From the NCBI RefSeq assembly GCF_023856365.1, contig NW_026042726.1, positions 1 through 64,000 of the forward strand: a DNA stretch of 64,000 bases, read 5' to 3'. The position numbers and the translations under genes are program-made. Below, piece by piece: positions 31,912 through 45,913 of this stretch. This DNA is from Brienomyrus brachyistius. Its lineage: Eukaryota; Chordata; Actinopteri; Osteoglossiformes; Mormyridae. Below the pieces are notes generated by a model. It worked only from the letters and a program-made list of their open reading frames with translations, made no database searches and was not told where the DNA came from. Positions within the stretch are counted from its first letter, which is position 1. Each line of letters starts with the position of its first letter.

Positions 31912-33102
31912 AACTTATAGGTCCTGCAGGCCCCAACTCTGATCAGCCTGCATCAGTCTATTTCAGAGCTCCGCTGGCCCAGGCAAGACTGGACTCAACT
32001 CGTCAAACCACCCCTTTTAAGGAAGGCAAAGGCCTGCCGGCTCCTGAGAGACTGGATAGGAATAACTGGAGCAGCACAGAAAAAGCAAGACCTTTCACCC
32101 CCGGAGTGACCAGAGTTCCACAATCAATCCACAGCAACAACAGCTGTCAGCCTCCAGACACAGACACCTTTTCCACTATAAACAGGATAACTCAGCACAC
32201 ATAGATGTTAGGGACAAATACACGCATGTTTGGTCTCGTTTGAATAGGCATGAGACGAGGAGTATTATACTCTCAGATTTAAGGCAGTATAGCTTTTCCT
32301 AAGAGAAATACAGAAACTTCGGCTCAACCCACCAAACTGAGAGAGATTCTCTCATGGTAGAACAAGGGAATTACAACCACCCCCTAAAGTGATCTGATTG
32401 GCTGGGGACTTGAGAACCAAGGTCAGCAATGCCCCTAAAATTAACCATTGACCGAAATTAGTCAGTCTTCAGAAACATGCCATCACCTGGTCTGGATACT
32501 TAAGGAAGGGCTTCAGAAGTAGTCGGGGAGTCACTCTGTAATCAGAGCTCCCGCAGAGAACTGGGTGAAAGTCTATCTGTAGTCAGATACTTTCCACAGA
32601 ACTTTGTTCACTCTCAGCTGAGGAATGTGAATACATGATATGAAGACAACTGGATCACAACTGGATCACGGGGGAATCATAAGCAGGGAAGAACACACAG
32701 GCAAACAGCAGCAGCAACATTAAAGGCAGGACTGAGAAGCACATTTATACAAGGCTAAGCAGGGAGCAAACTAGAGGCACCTGAAATGAGTAACACAAGG
32801 GCAGGAAGGAGAGGTAAAACAAACGCGGAACAGGCATGGCACGTTATACCACACTAGGGAGGAAACGGGAGGTTCAGGAGGGCAGGGTGTGGCAGGGATC
32901 CGTTTCAAAATTTAATTTTGGCTTGTACAAACCTTGGTAAAAGCTGCAAAAGATCGATCAACCACTTTCTGAGCTATTGTCTTAACAAACAAAGCATCTG
33001 TTGGGGTGGCGGTGTCTGGGGAATACCATGTGTAATACACCTTGTGAAGATTTATATGTAAAACAAAATATTTTTTGATTCTATCACACATATAGAAATT
33101 AT

Positions 33103-33457
33103 CCATCCATCCATTTTCCAAACCGCTTATCCTATTGGGTCGCGGGGGGTCCGGAGCCTATCCCAGAATCAATGGGCACGAGGCAGGGAACAACCCAGGA
33201 TGGGGGGCCAGCCCATCGCAGGGCACACTCACACACCATCCACTCACACACACACACCTACGGGCAATTCAGCAACTCCAATTAGCCCCAGCATGTTTTT
33301 GGACTGTGGGGGGAAACCGGAGTACCCAGAGGAAACCCCACAACGACATGGGGAGAACATGCAAACTCCACACACATGTGACCCAGGCGGAGACACGAAC
33401 CCGGGTCCCAGAGGTGTGAGGCGACAGTGCTAACCACTGCACCACCATGCCGCCCCT
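33103..33457 (-). mobile_element. SINE, unit 4 copy
   Basis: As in unit 2, identical flanks. Confidence 0.9.
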
Positions 33458-36347
33458 TATAGAAATTATTCTAGGTTTAAATAGTAATTTAGCTGAGTAA
33501 CTAGGCTGAAATTCTAGATAGTTGCAATTTTAAGAATTATTACTATTATTCACAGCTTTTAAGCATGCAGTTGGATGACGGATGGATGGATATTCAGCCA
33601 CCAGAAATGCCAATTGTTGTTAAGAGGATCAAAGTCTGCAAAGTAGTATGCAGGGTTTAAGGCCAGAACACAGCATACTCTCCGACAGAAAGCATAAAGT
33701 TCACTGGGGGAATTTCTGTGGCCACTGCCTGAACAGCATGTGTGGAGAATGTTTATGAGGGTCGAGCCATGCAGAGCTGCTGGCCCTGGCATGTAATGAT
33801 GAATCACAAATCAGTTAAAAATCGGTGCAAATGCATGAAGATTTAAACCGGCTGATGTGGAAAATGAATCACTATTGTAGGAGTACTTCACAGTACTTTA
33901 ACAGAAAAACTGGTGTAATATTACATTTGATTTCACAATGTGAGTTTGACGTCAGATGTCACTGCGTATCACGTCGACATCGTACGTCAGTTTTTGGTTT
34001 TGAGCGAACGCGAGATGATGAATGAATTTGAAACTGAGGACGGCACAGTGGTTAGTGCTGGCTTCGGTCCAGGGCCCTTTCTGTGTGGAGTTCGCATGCT
34101 CTCCCCGTTTTCGCCGGGGACTCCAGGTTCCTCCCACGGTCCAAAAGCATGCAGGATAGGTTGACTGGTGAGTCTAAATTGGCCCTGTAGTTGTGTGAGT
34201 GTGTGCGACCTGCGGTGTGTAGGTGACTGCCTGGGCTTGGTTCCTGTCTGCGCCCCTTGTTCCCGGGATAGGCTCCGGTCTCCCCCGCGATCTCAGTTGG
34301 GATTAAGTGGTTTCAGAAAATGGATGGATGGACGCACCGCCCGATCTTCAATTGGCGGTGTGGCAGCATATTAGCTTTCCGGTAATCACAAACGAGGAGG
34401 AAACAGCGAGAAAAGCACAGACAAGACATAAACTGCATGCAAACATTGTAATAGACTGATAACATACACAAACAGGTCCACTGGCACCACCGTGAGCTGA
34501 GTGAAGATTATTAAAAGGGCAAAGCACGCTAAAAAGCTGCACATGCAAACCTTAGCTTATTTATTTGATTTATTTTTTTTTATTTACTTATTTTGATTTG
34601 GGATTTTTTTCAACAGTATTTTATTCAAATTCAGTTGCACTGTTCACAACAGTGTCAACAGTTCAGAAAGATAAATATAAGAATATTTTTGAATATATTT
34701 GTCTGCAGCTCATTCTGCAAAAAATGAGAAAATTGTATCGTGAACTCAGAATCGTGAATCGTATCAAATGGTGAGTTGAATGTATCGTTACATCCCTAGT
34801 TCTTACAGTAGTACTATGGTATGGTGGAGCCACATGACAGGAAGGCAGTACATTGCGAAGTCTGTTAAGAACATCATTCGCACTGAACTGCCCTCCATTG
34901 ACCAGCTGTACTTTAACTGCCACAGTAACAAGGTTCAGTCTATAATCCAGGACTCTGACCACCATCCACAAACACTGACTAGCAGATTCATGAACAGCTT
35001 CATTCGCCAAACAATTCAAACCTGCAGCTTTTGCATCCCCTGTAACAGTCATTTCCACGGCAGCTGCACTGTACAGCTGTTACTGCACTTTATCCACCAC
35101 TGACCACGTATCATCCAGTTTTGTCCTGCTTTGTATCGCACTGTTTCTGCACCATGTTGTCTTGTACTCCCTTGTGTTGTTATGCACCATCTGTGTTGTT
35201 CTGAGCAGTGCCATGATGCAATATTACAAAAAGATCTTGAGGAAATGCAGAGTTCTGGAGGAGATTCTCACAGATCATGGCATGTGTTTATACTGAAGAA
35301 ACTGTACAAATTGCTAGACATAAAACACAGGACTGGCAACTGTGGTACGTTTTAACACCTTGATAAAAAACTTAAAATCCATAGTAAGTAGGACAACCTC
35401 ATAGAACCTTTACTAGTCATTGTTCAGAAGATTAACACGGATTAAAAACCATTACTATGAAAGCACGCTAATCAGTTAAGTTGATTATGTGGAGAGAGAG
35501 AAAAAAAACTGTCTTTGAAAAAGATCAACCATAGAACGAAGCTGCAGCATTGACACCCCCTAGTGGTGATTTGAAGATAGTTCTGTCTGTAGCAGCTAAG
35601 CAGTAGATTTGGCGTCAGGTGCCATGACAAACTCAGTGCTGCTCGGTTTGAACGGCAGAAGCACAAAAATAAAGGGGGCATCTACTGCACGCCCCCCACC
35701 CTTGAAAATGGTACAAATTATCATGCAACAGTTTTCTTAAGTAAGTCTTTTTGGGCGTCTGCAGAAACCTCCACGATGCGATTGCCCTGATTAAGAAGTG
35801 CGCAGCGGATACAATTTGGGATGCATCGTTCATCCGATTTATTAATATATAATTATTAGTATGTCTATATTATTTTAGAAACGTTACTTGACGAATATTT
35901 TTCATTGAGATTGATTCCCCGTTTAAAATTTTGGTGACACTTCATATTTTTTAAGAGAGACAGACAATTTGACGCATGCAATTTGCAGAAATATGTTGTG
36001 CCGCTATAAAGTACACAGGCAGCATGACAAACATAAGTACTCACTGAAGCCACGACATACGCCCGGCTGGCCCCAGCGGTACCCCTAAGAAGAAGGCTTT
36101 TTTCACAACCCACGACCATCACGAGGGCAAAAAAAACTGAATAGCCTAGAATTTAGTTAATTACAAGGCACATATTTATTGGAGCAAGAGCTCTAACATA
36201 AAACTACCTTGTAATTATAAAGTATTATGGCTGTGAACAATGTACAAACAGGCACAGAAAGTAAAATACTCCAAAAATGCAAAGAACCTAAATATTTTTG
36301 TTTCCACCGATTCACTCTTGATGTGTTAGGAGTCACAGTTCAGTAGC

Positions 36348-38472
36348 CTATTCTTCAGTATCTGCATTTAAGACCACCAACTGCTCTTTCTCCTCCTTCG
36401 CTCGTCGGCTCAGAGTATTGGACTTGGTAAGTAATGTTGCCCTTTTGGTTCCAGCAGCACTCTCTGCTTCCTCTGCCATGTGCTCAGCATCCTTTTGTAA
36501 ACTCTCACATACACTTTCCAGTGAGACTCTCTTCCTCTTGAGTTCCTCAAGTTTTCTTTTTTGCTTTTCGCTCATCTTTCACCTTTGGTCAGAGGCGCTT
36601 TGGTTGCTCCCCCACACACTCTGACATGGTCGCATATAAGCCTCTGTGCAACAACTGTTTCCTCTGATAAGTTGCAGGTCTCCACCTCTATTCGTTCCAC
36701 TTCGGCTTGCCCATAGGACAGCAGCAGCAAGTTCTTGCAGAACATCCAGAGGTCAGGATAAGGCCCACTAACTTTTTGATGTAAAAAGACATCAACTTTG
36801 GATGGTGCTGAAGGAATGAAGGATATAAAATCCAAGCCTTTTGCCTCATTGTGCAGGTGATTATCAGACTGCTGGGATATTGCATCACCTGTAATTACAT
36901 TAATTACAGTAGATTAGATGCAGATCAACAATGTCAATACACAGAATCACATGTAGAATAGGAAAGTGATTTATAACCCAATTTTCCTATGATACCATAA
37001 ATGTGCAATCATTTTAATTTAATCTTGAGATATCTCTAGGCTCATCAAAGAAAATATAACTGGGCTGATGCTTCTTTTCAAACACCAAGAGTCGGTCTTC
37101 TAAATACTGCTAAAATCTACGTGTTAACACTATTCAGTTCAGGGACGGATTATGGGTTGTGTGGGCCCCTGGGTAAAACGTTCGCGAGGCCCCCCCCCAC
37201 CACCACCACCTGCACCACCACCACAACCACCACAAGTCAAGGGCCCTTGGCAGCCAAACACCCTCCCTATAGGGTCAGGGGACCTTGTAGGCAGAGGATC
37301 AAAGAATGTAGGCCCTCTAAAATAGACAAACGAAAATACATTGCTGATAAGCGTTGCAAATTGTTTTGGGCTTGGGGCCCACGGGCCCCCTGCACCCCAA
37401 GGGCCCCTGGGCAGCGGCCCCGCTAACCCGGTTTGTAATCCGTCCCTGATTCAGTTAGATGTGAAAAAAGAAAAGCATAATTTAAAAATAATATTCTGAA
37501 CTATCCTATTCTTATCCTATGATTTACCAGCAGATATCCTGCCTGCCAACCGATTCTCCTGCGCAAACTTCTGCATGAGATTTCTCCTTTTCTGCTGGCA
37601 GTTATCTGGCTGGTGTGCATTTTGTTTGGGTCCAAGCACGTCATCTCATGTACAATCGAGTACTTCAGAGGGCATTTATCCAAGGCCTTTTTGCACATTT
37701 TTGAGAGCACAATCTGGCAATTTTTTTTAATCTGAAGGACACCAAGGTCACTTCCACTGCCTTTGGCTCCTGACTGTCTCTGACAAAAAGATGGTTTGTC
37801 AAATTTCCAGAATCTTTCTGCACACTCAGCCCAAGGTTAACACTACCTCAGCTGTACATATCAAACCAGCTCAAACTCCATGTTATTCACATATTTTTTA
37901 CTTCACAATTGTTTGATACATTTGTATGTAAAGATACCAGTGAATTCACAGAAGTCCCACCTTGATGACAGCCATTCCTATATCCACCTCCTTTGGACTG
38001 AGCCAGAGTTTTTGCCTGTACAACAGCTGTACATGTTGCTACACAACACTTAAACATTCTATTTCCTCAATGAACTATTTTTTTTGCAGCAAAAGCCATG
38101 AAGCAGCAATAAAATCTTTAAAATATGCTTACCAATAAATATGGTTCTCCCATTTAAACACATGTAAAGATAAACCATGGATATTTAAAAATCATGGGTT
38201 CGTTAATGAGTTTAAATGTTATTGAATGGCTTACCTTAAACTTCTCCAGTAAGTCTTCAGCGGTGGAGTGGCTCATGTACTGTGATCCCAGAACCAGGAC
38301 TGCACTCGAGAGCCATTCTCATAATTCACCCAATACCTGACATGCACATCCAGTTGTTTTCTTTTGATGGTCCTGTTCATACTTACGTCAAACATGACAA
38401 CGAAGCTCCCTTTTAATATATGGAGCGAGTCCAAATCGCGCAAGAAAAGCGGTTTTATCTTTACCACAAGTG
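36348..38472 (-). pseudogene. hAT-like transposase relic, unit 4 copy
   Basis: Same lesions as in unit 1; no frame has been restored. Confidence 0.65.
37140..37448. mobile_element. hAT-type MITE, unit 4 copy
   Basis: Same ends and duplications as in unit 1. Confidence 0.9.
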
Positions 38473-38713
38473 ACCCTGCGAGTCAGGGAACATCACCCTG
38501 GAGACGGTGTGAATGTCATCATTGGACGTATAGGAGTGATGTCGGCAAACCGTTTGCAAAGCCCATAGCACTTCTGCTTTCAGTGTGGGTTGAGGAGGAT
38601 GTACTGAAGGCATTATTTGTCATGGGATCCGGAGACACTGCCAAAACGGGTGTAGGCCTATCTTTAGAGGTTGTACTTATCTCCACTGAATAAACATAAA
38701 TCTGGGCTTATTC

Positions 38714-39234
38714 TATACTGAACAAAAATATAAACGCAACACTCTTGTTTCTGCTCCCATTTTTCATGAGATGGACTTAAAGACCTACAATTCATTCCAG
38801 ATACACAATATTACCATTTCTCTCAAACATTTCTCACAAATCAGTCTAAATGTGTGATAGTGAGCACTTCTGCTTTGCTGAGATAATCCATCCCACCTCA
38901 CAGGTGTGCCACATCAAGATGCTGATCTGACATCATGGGTAGTGCACAGGTGTACCTTATACTGCCCACAATAAAAGGCCACCCTGGAATGTGCAGTTTT
39001 TTGCTTTATTGGGGGTCTGGGGACTCAGAACCGGTCAGTATCTGGTGTGACCACCATTTGCCTCATGCAATGCAACACATCTTCTTCGCATAGAGTTTAT
39101 CAGATTGTCAATTGTGGCCTGTGGAATGTTGGTCCACTCCTCTTCAATGGCTGTGCGAAGTTGTTGGATATTAGTGGGAACTGGTACACGCTGTCGTATA
39201 CGCCGGTCAAGCACATCCCAAACAAGAGCAGCTG
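38714..39234. mobile_element. Tc1/mariner fragment, unit 4 copy
   Basis: Copy of 17242-17762 with the same truncation. Confidence 0.8.
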
Positions 39235-39825
39235 ACCTGAGAAATAAGAAATAAGCTAAGCTGGAAACCTGGACCCTCCGACCAAGAATGCGTGAAGTAC
39301 CCTCAGAAGGTCTACTAGAAGATGTACGTAGAAGACTACTACAGATCAGCTGATCTACACCACAGCAACAGTGATCCTTGAGCTGGAGCCGGACCGTCTT
39401 TGAAGACTCCGTAAATCTCCGTATAATAATATATATCTACGGGAACGAGAAAGGAGAAAGCAGAGAACAAGAACAAGATTTGTAAATGTAAGATTTGAAG
39501 GACCCCCAGCATGAAAAATAGAATAGTTCTCGTCATTAGTGAACATGTGTCTCGTCATTGTGTATCATGGACAGTAAGAGGGGGATCAATAGAGTGTTGT
39601 TATTATAACGTCTAAAAAGTCTGTCGATAAATCAATAAGAAAATAAATGAAGTCGTTTTCGCGAACACGCGAACAGGGGCCGGACCGACTGTAGGGGGCG
39701 TGGCCAGAGACAGCCATAGCTGTCAAGTCTCCCGTTTTGGCCGGGAAACTACCGTATTTTACTTCTCTTTCCCGCCGTCCTCCCGTATTAGTATTTTCCC
39801 GTAAATCTCCCTTATATTATATAGT

Positions 39826-39896
39826 TGCTGGATAGTGTAGTGGTAAGATCGCCGCCTTTCACACGGGAGACCGGGGTTCGAATCCCGGTTGTGGCC
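39826..39896 (+). tRNA. tRNA-Glu-like, unit 4 copy 1
   Basis: Complete; no base differs from the unit 1 copies in my reading. Confidence 0.55.
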
Positions 39897-40102
39897 AAAA
39901 ATATATTTTATATATTTTATATATTTATATTTATATTTATATTATATTTTATATAATTTATATTATTTTATATTTCCTGTCTTAAAATGTAAGGGATACT
40001 GGAGCCTCCCGTTTTGGCCGGGAAACTACCGTATTTTACTTCTCTTTCCCGCCGTCCTCCCGTATTAGTATTTTCCCGTAAATCTCCCTTATATTATATA
40101 GT

Positions 40103-40173
40103 TGCTGGATAGTGTAGTGGTAAGATCGCCGCCTTTCACACGGGAGACCGGGGTTCGAATCCCGGTTGTGGCC
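40103..40173 (+). tRNA. tRNA-Glu-like, unit 4 copy 2
   Basis: Complete copy next to the unit 4/5 boundary. Confidence 0.55.
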
Positions 40174-40217
40174 AAAAATATATTTTATATATTTTATATA
40201 TTTATATTTATATTTAA

Positions 40218-41477
40218 AAGCCTGAGGCGACAGTGGCAAGGAAACTCCCTCTAGCAGGAAGAAACCTTGAGTGGAACCTAGACTCAGAAGGGGACCCCAT
40301 CCTCCTCTGGGCGACCAAGGAGCATGAAACTGCATTTACATTGACATTCATTAGAGTTCATATAGTTATAAAGTCCCAGTTGGTTTCATGTAGTTATATC
40401 CAGGAGTCCAGGTGCGGGTTCACACGGTGTAGTCGGCTCGGTATCAGCTCGAAAAAGAGAAGATGGAGAAGAGTTATTGCCCTACACCTAACCGGCAGGA
40501 CTAAAGCAACTATGACAGCCTGCCTAAAAGAGTGACCTGGAAGGAAGCACAGGCATGAGGGTTTACAGAGGTTTTGGCGTCAAGCCACCTCCCATCCACA
40601 GCTTAAGTGATCGGCGAGAGTGGCAGGACGACAGCACCAATCCCCCCTTTCCCCTTCAATCTCAAATAACTATGAACCTCCAGATTTCCCATTCACCTTA
40701 GAAAAGAAGATTTAACTATCCAAAAGACTGGCGAAAGAGGTACATCTTAAGCCTTGACTTAAAAGCAGAGATTGTGTCTGAGTTCCGAACACTAATAGGA
40801 AGTTTATTCCATAGCTGTGGTGCTTTATGAGCAAATGCTCTTCCCCCAAAGGTAATGTTCTTTATTCTGGGTACGGATAGAATACCTCCATCTCGTCATC
40901 TAAGTGTATGATTCGGAACGCAAATGAGGTCACTCACATACTGCGGTGCAAGACCATTTACAGCTTTATAGGTTAAGAGCAGTGTTTTGTAGTCAACACG
41001 AAATCTAACTGGCAGCCAGTGCAGTGAAGATAAAATTGGGGTAATATGATTATATGTTTTAGTTTAACTATTGCTAGTAGCGGTTCAATCAATGCTGGGA
41101 GCATCGCTGAATAATTTTGATGGAACAGGTTCTAGCATACAAGTAGATGAATTTGAAGATAAAATTAAGTACATCAGTTCTGACTGGTTAACCAATATTC
41201 AATATTCAAAATGTTCTGTTTAATTGAGCATATTTTTGGTCAAAAAGTTTCATAAAGTCGTCACTGGAAAATAACCAGTGGTCTGGTTATTAGTCAGCTT
41301 GGACACCATAGTAAATAGGAATCTAGGATTATTTTTGTTTATTTCAATTAGTTCTGATAGATACTAGATGATTTGGCGGCACTAAGAGCCTTTTTGTAGC
41401 TACCCATAGCCTCTTTCCATGCTAGTTCGAACACCACTAGTTTAGTATGATGCCACTTACATTCTGTAAGGACATAA
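40218..41477 (-). pseudogene. L2-like LINE fragment, unit 5 copy
   Basis: Same extent as in unit 2; no private change noticed. Confidence 0.85.
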
Positions 41478-42668
41478 AACTTATAGGTCCTGCAGGCCCC
41501 AACTCTGATCAGCCTGCATCAGTCTATTTCAGAGCTCCGCTGGCCCAGGCAAGACTGGACTCAACTCGTCAAACCACCCCTTTTAAGGAAGGCAAAGGCC
41601 TGCCGGCTCCTGAGAGACTGGATAGGAATAACTGGAGCAGCACAGAAAAAGCAAGACCTTTCACCCCCGGAGTGACCAGAGTTCCACAATCAATCCACAG
41701 CAACAACAGCTGTCAGCCTCCAGACACAGACACCTTTTCCACTATAAACAGGATAACTCAGCACACATAGATGTTAGGGACAAATACACGCATGTTTGGT
41801 CTCGTTTGAATAGGCATGAGACGAGGAGTATTATACTCTCAGATTTAAGGCAGTATAGCTTTTCCTAAGAGAAATACAGAAACTTCGGCTCAACCCACCA
41901 AACTGAGAGAGATTCTCTCATGGTAGAACAAGGGAATTACAACCACCCCCTAAAGTGATCTGATTGGCTGGGGACTTGAGAACCAAGGTCAGCAATGCCC
42001 CTAAAATTAACCATTGACCGAAATTAGTCAGTCTTCAGAAACATGCCATCACCTGGTCTGGATACTTAAGGAAGGGCTTCAGAAGTAGTCGGGGAGTCAC
42101 TCTGTAATCAGAGCTCCCGCAGAGAACTGGGTGAAAGTCTATCTGTAGTCAGATACTTTCCACAGAACTTTGTTCACTCTCAGCTGAGGAATGTGAATAC
42201 ATGATATGAAGACAACTGGATCACAACTGGATCACGGGGGAATCATAAGCAGGGAAGAACACACAGGCAAACAGCAGCAGCAACATTAAAGGCAGGACTG
42301 AGAAGCACATTTATACAAGGCTAAGCAGGGAGCAAACTAGAGGCACCTGAAATGAGTAACACAAGGGCAGGAAGGAGAGGTAAAACAAACGCGGAACAGG
42401 CATGGCACGTTATACCACACTAGGGAGGAAACGGGAGGTTCAGGAGGGCAGGGTGTGGCAGGGATCCGTTTCAAAATTTAATTTTGGCTTGTACAAACCT
42501 TGGTAAAAGCTGCAAAAGATCGATCAACCACTTTCTGAGCTATTGTCTTAACAAACAAAGCATCTGTTGGGGTGGCGGTGTCTGGGGAATACCATGTGTA
42601 ATACACCTTGTGAAGATTTATATGTAAAACAAAATATTTTTTGATTCTATCACACATATAGAAATTAT

Positions 42669-43023
42669 CCATCCATCCATTTTCCAAACCGCTTATCCTA
42701 TTGGGTCGCGGGGGGTCCGGAGCCTATCCCAGAATCAATGGGCACGAGGCAGGGAACAACCCAGGATGGGGGGCCAGCCCATCGCAGGGCACACTCACAC
42801 ACCATCCACTCACACACACACACCTACGGGCAATTCAGCAACTCCAATTAGCCCCAGCATGTTTTTGGACTGTGGGGGGAAACCGGAGTACCCAGAGGAA
42901 ACCCCACAACGACATGGGGAGAACATGCAAACTCCACACACATGTGACCCAGGCGGAGACACGAACCCGGGTCCCAGAGGTGTGAGGCGACAGTGCTAAC
43001 CACTGCACCACCATGCCGCCCCT
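42669..43023 (-). mobile_element. SINE, unit 5 copy
   Basis: As in unit 2, identical flanks. Confidence 0.9.
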
Positions 43024-45913
43024 TATAGAAATTATTCTAGGTTTAAATAGTAATTTAGCTGAGTAACTAGGCTGAAATTCTAGATAGTTGCAATTTTAAG
43101 AATTATTACTATTATTCACAGCTTTTAAGCATGCAGTTGGATGACGGATGGATGGATATTCAGCCACCAGAAATGCCAATTGTTGTTAAGAGGATCAAAG
43201 TCTGCAAAGTAGTATGCAGGGTTTAAGGCCAGAACACAGCATACTCTCCGACAGAAAGCATAAAGTTCACTGGGGGAATTTCTGTGGCCACTGCCTGAAC
43301 AGCATGTGTGGAGAATGTTTATGAGGGTCGAGCCATGCAGAGCTGCTGGCCCTGGCATGTAATGATGAATCACAAATCAGTTAAAAATCGGTGCAAATGC
43401 ATGAAGATTTAAACCGGCTGATGTGGAAAATGAATCACTATTGTAGGAGTACTTCACAGTACTTTAACAGAAAAACTGGTGTAATATTACATTTGATTTC
43501 ACAATGTGAGTTTGACGTCAGATGTCACTGCGTATCACGTCGACATCGTACGTCAGTTTTTGGTTTTGAGCGAACGCGAGATGATGAATGAATTTGAAAC
43601 TGAGGACGGCACAGTGGTTAGTGCTGGCTTCGGTCCAGGGCCCTTTCTGTGTGGAGTTCGCATGCTCTCCCCGTTTTCGCCGGGGACTCCAGGTTCCTCC
43701 CACGGTCCAAAAGCATGCAGGATAGGTTGACTGGTGAGTCTAAATTGGCCCTGTAGTTGTGTGAGTGTGTGCGACCTGCGGTGTGTAGGTGACTGCCTGG
43801 GCTTGGTTCCTGTCTGCGCCCCTTGTTCCCGGGATAGGCTCCGGTCTCCCCCGCGATCTCAGTTGGGATTAAGTGGTTTCAGAAAATGGATGGATGGACG
43901 CACCGCCCGATCTTCAATTGGCGGTGTGGCAGCATATTAGCTTTCCGGTAATCACAAACGAGGAGGAAACAGCGAGAAAAGCACAGACAAGACATAAACT
44001 GCATGCAAACATTGTAATAGACTGATAACATACACAAACAGGTCCACTGGCACCACCGTGAGCTGAGTGAAGATTATTAAAAGGGCAAAGCACGCTAAAA
44101 AGCTGCACATGCAAACCTTAGCTTATTTATTTGATTTATTTTTTTTTATTTACTTATTTTGATTTGGGATTTTTTTCAACAGTATTTTATTCAAATTCAG
44201 TTGCACTGTTCACAACAGTGTCAACAGTTCAGAAAGATAAATATAAGAATATTTTTGAATATATTTGTCTGCAGCTCATTCTGCAAAAAATGAGAAAATT
44301 GTATCGTGAACTCAGAATCGTGAATCGTATCAAATGGTGAGTTGAATGTATCGTTACATCCCTAGTTCTTACAGTAGTACTATGGTATGGTGGAGCCACA
44401 TGACAGGAAGGCAGTACATTGCGAAGTCTGTTAAGAACATCATTCGCACTGAACTGCCCTCCATTGACCAGCTGTACTTTAACTGCCACAGTAACAAGGT
44501 TCAGTCTATAATCCAGGACTCTGACCACCATCCACAAACACTGACTAGCAGATTCATGAACAGCTTCATTCGCCAAACAATTCAAACCTGCAGCTTTTGC
44601 ATCCCCTGTAACAGTCATTTCCACGGCAGCTGCACTGTACAGCTGTTACTGCACTTTATCCACCACTGACCACGTATCATCCAGTTTTGTCCTGCTTTGT
44701 ATCGCACTGTTTCTGCACCATGTTGTCTTGTACTCCCTTGTGTTGTTATGCACCATCTGTGTTGTTCTGAGCAGTGCCATGATGCAATATTACAAAAAGA
44801 TCTTGAGGAAATGCAGAGTTCTGGAGGAGATTCTCACAGATCATGGCATGTGTTTATACTGAAGAAACTGTACAAATTGCTAGACATAAAACACAGGACT
44901 GGCAACTGTGGTACGTTTTAACACCTTGATAAAAAACTTAAAATCCATAGTAAGTAGGACAACCTCATAGAACCTTTACTAGTCATTGTTCAGAAGATTA
45001 ACACGGATTAAAAACCATTACTATGAAAGCACGCTAATCAGTTAAGTTGATTATGTGGAGAGAGAGAAAAAAAACTGTCTTTGAAAAAGATCAACCATAG
45101 AACGAAGCTGCAGCATTGACACCCCCTAGTGGTGATTTGAAGATAGTTCTGTCTGTAGCAGCTAAGCAGTAGATTTGGCGTCAGGTGCCATGACAAACTC
45201 AGTGCTGCTCGGTTTGAACGGCAGAAGCACAAAAATAAAGGGGGCATCTACTGCACGCCCCCCACCCTTGAAAATGGTACAAATTATCATGCAACAGTTT
45301 TCTTAAGTAAGTCTTTTTGGGCGTCTGCAGAAACCTCCACGATGCGATTGCCCTGATTAAGAAGTGCGCAGCGGATACAATTTGGGATGCATCGTTCATC
45401 CGATTTATTAATATATAATTATTAGTATGTCTATATTATTTTAGAAACGTTACTTGACGAATATTTTTCATTGAGATTGATTCCCCGTTTAAAATTTTGG
45501 TGACACTTCATATTTTTTAAGAGAGACAGACAATTTGACGCATGCAATTTGCAGAAATATGTTGTGCCGCTATAAAGTACACAGGCAGCATGACAAACAT
45601 AAGTACTCACTGAAGCCACGACATACGCCCGGCTGGCCCCAGCGGTACCCCTAAGAAGAAGGCTTTTTTCACAACCCACGACCATCACGAGGGCAAAAAA
45701 AACTGAATAGCCTAGAATTTAGTTAATTACAAGGCACATATTTATTGGAGCAAGAGCTCTAACATAAAACTACCTTGTAATTATAAAGTATTATGGCTGT
45801 GAACAATGTACAAACAGGCACAGAAAGTAAAATACTCCAAAAATGCAAAGAACCTAAATATTTTTGTTTCCACCGATTCACTCTTGATGTGTTAGGAGTC
45901 ACAGTTCAGTAGC

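Larger units (their letters stand above)
39729..40215. repeat. Sub-repeat array, unit 4 (2 copies)
   Basis: CTCCCGTTTTGG recurs at 39729 and 40006, exactly 277 bp apart. Confidence 0.95.
30652..40217. repeat. Array unit 4 (9,566 bp; 2 sub-repeats)
   Basis: A full unit with a private A at 39508 (G in the others). Elements not listed separately: diverged SINE about 34039-34332, hAT-like end about 34622-34799, LINE fragment about 34800-35212. Sub-array at 39729-40215. Confidence 0.95.
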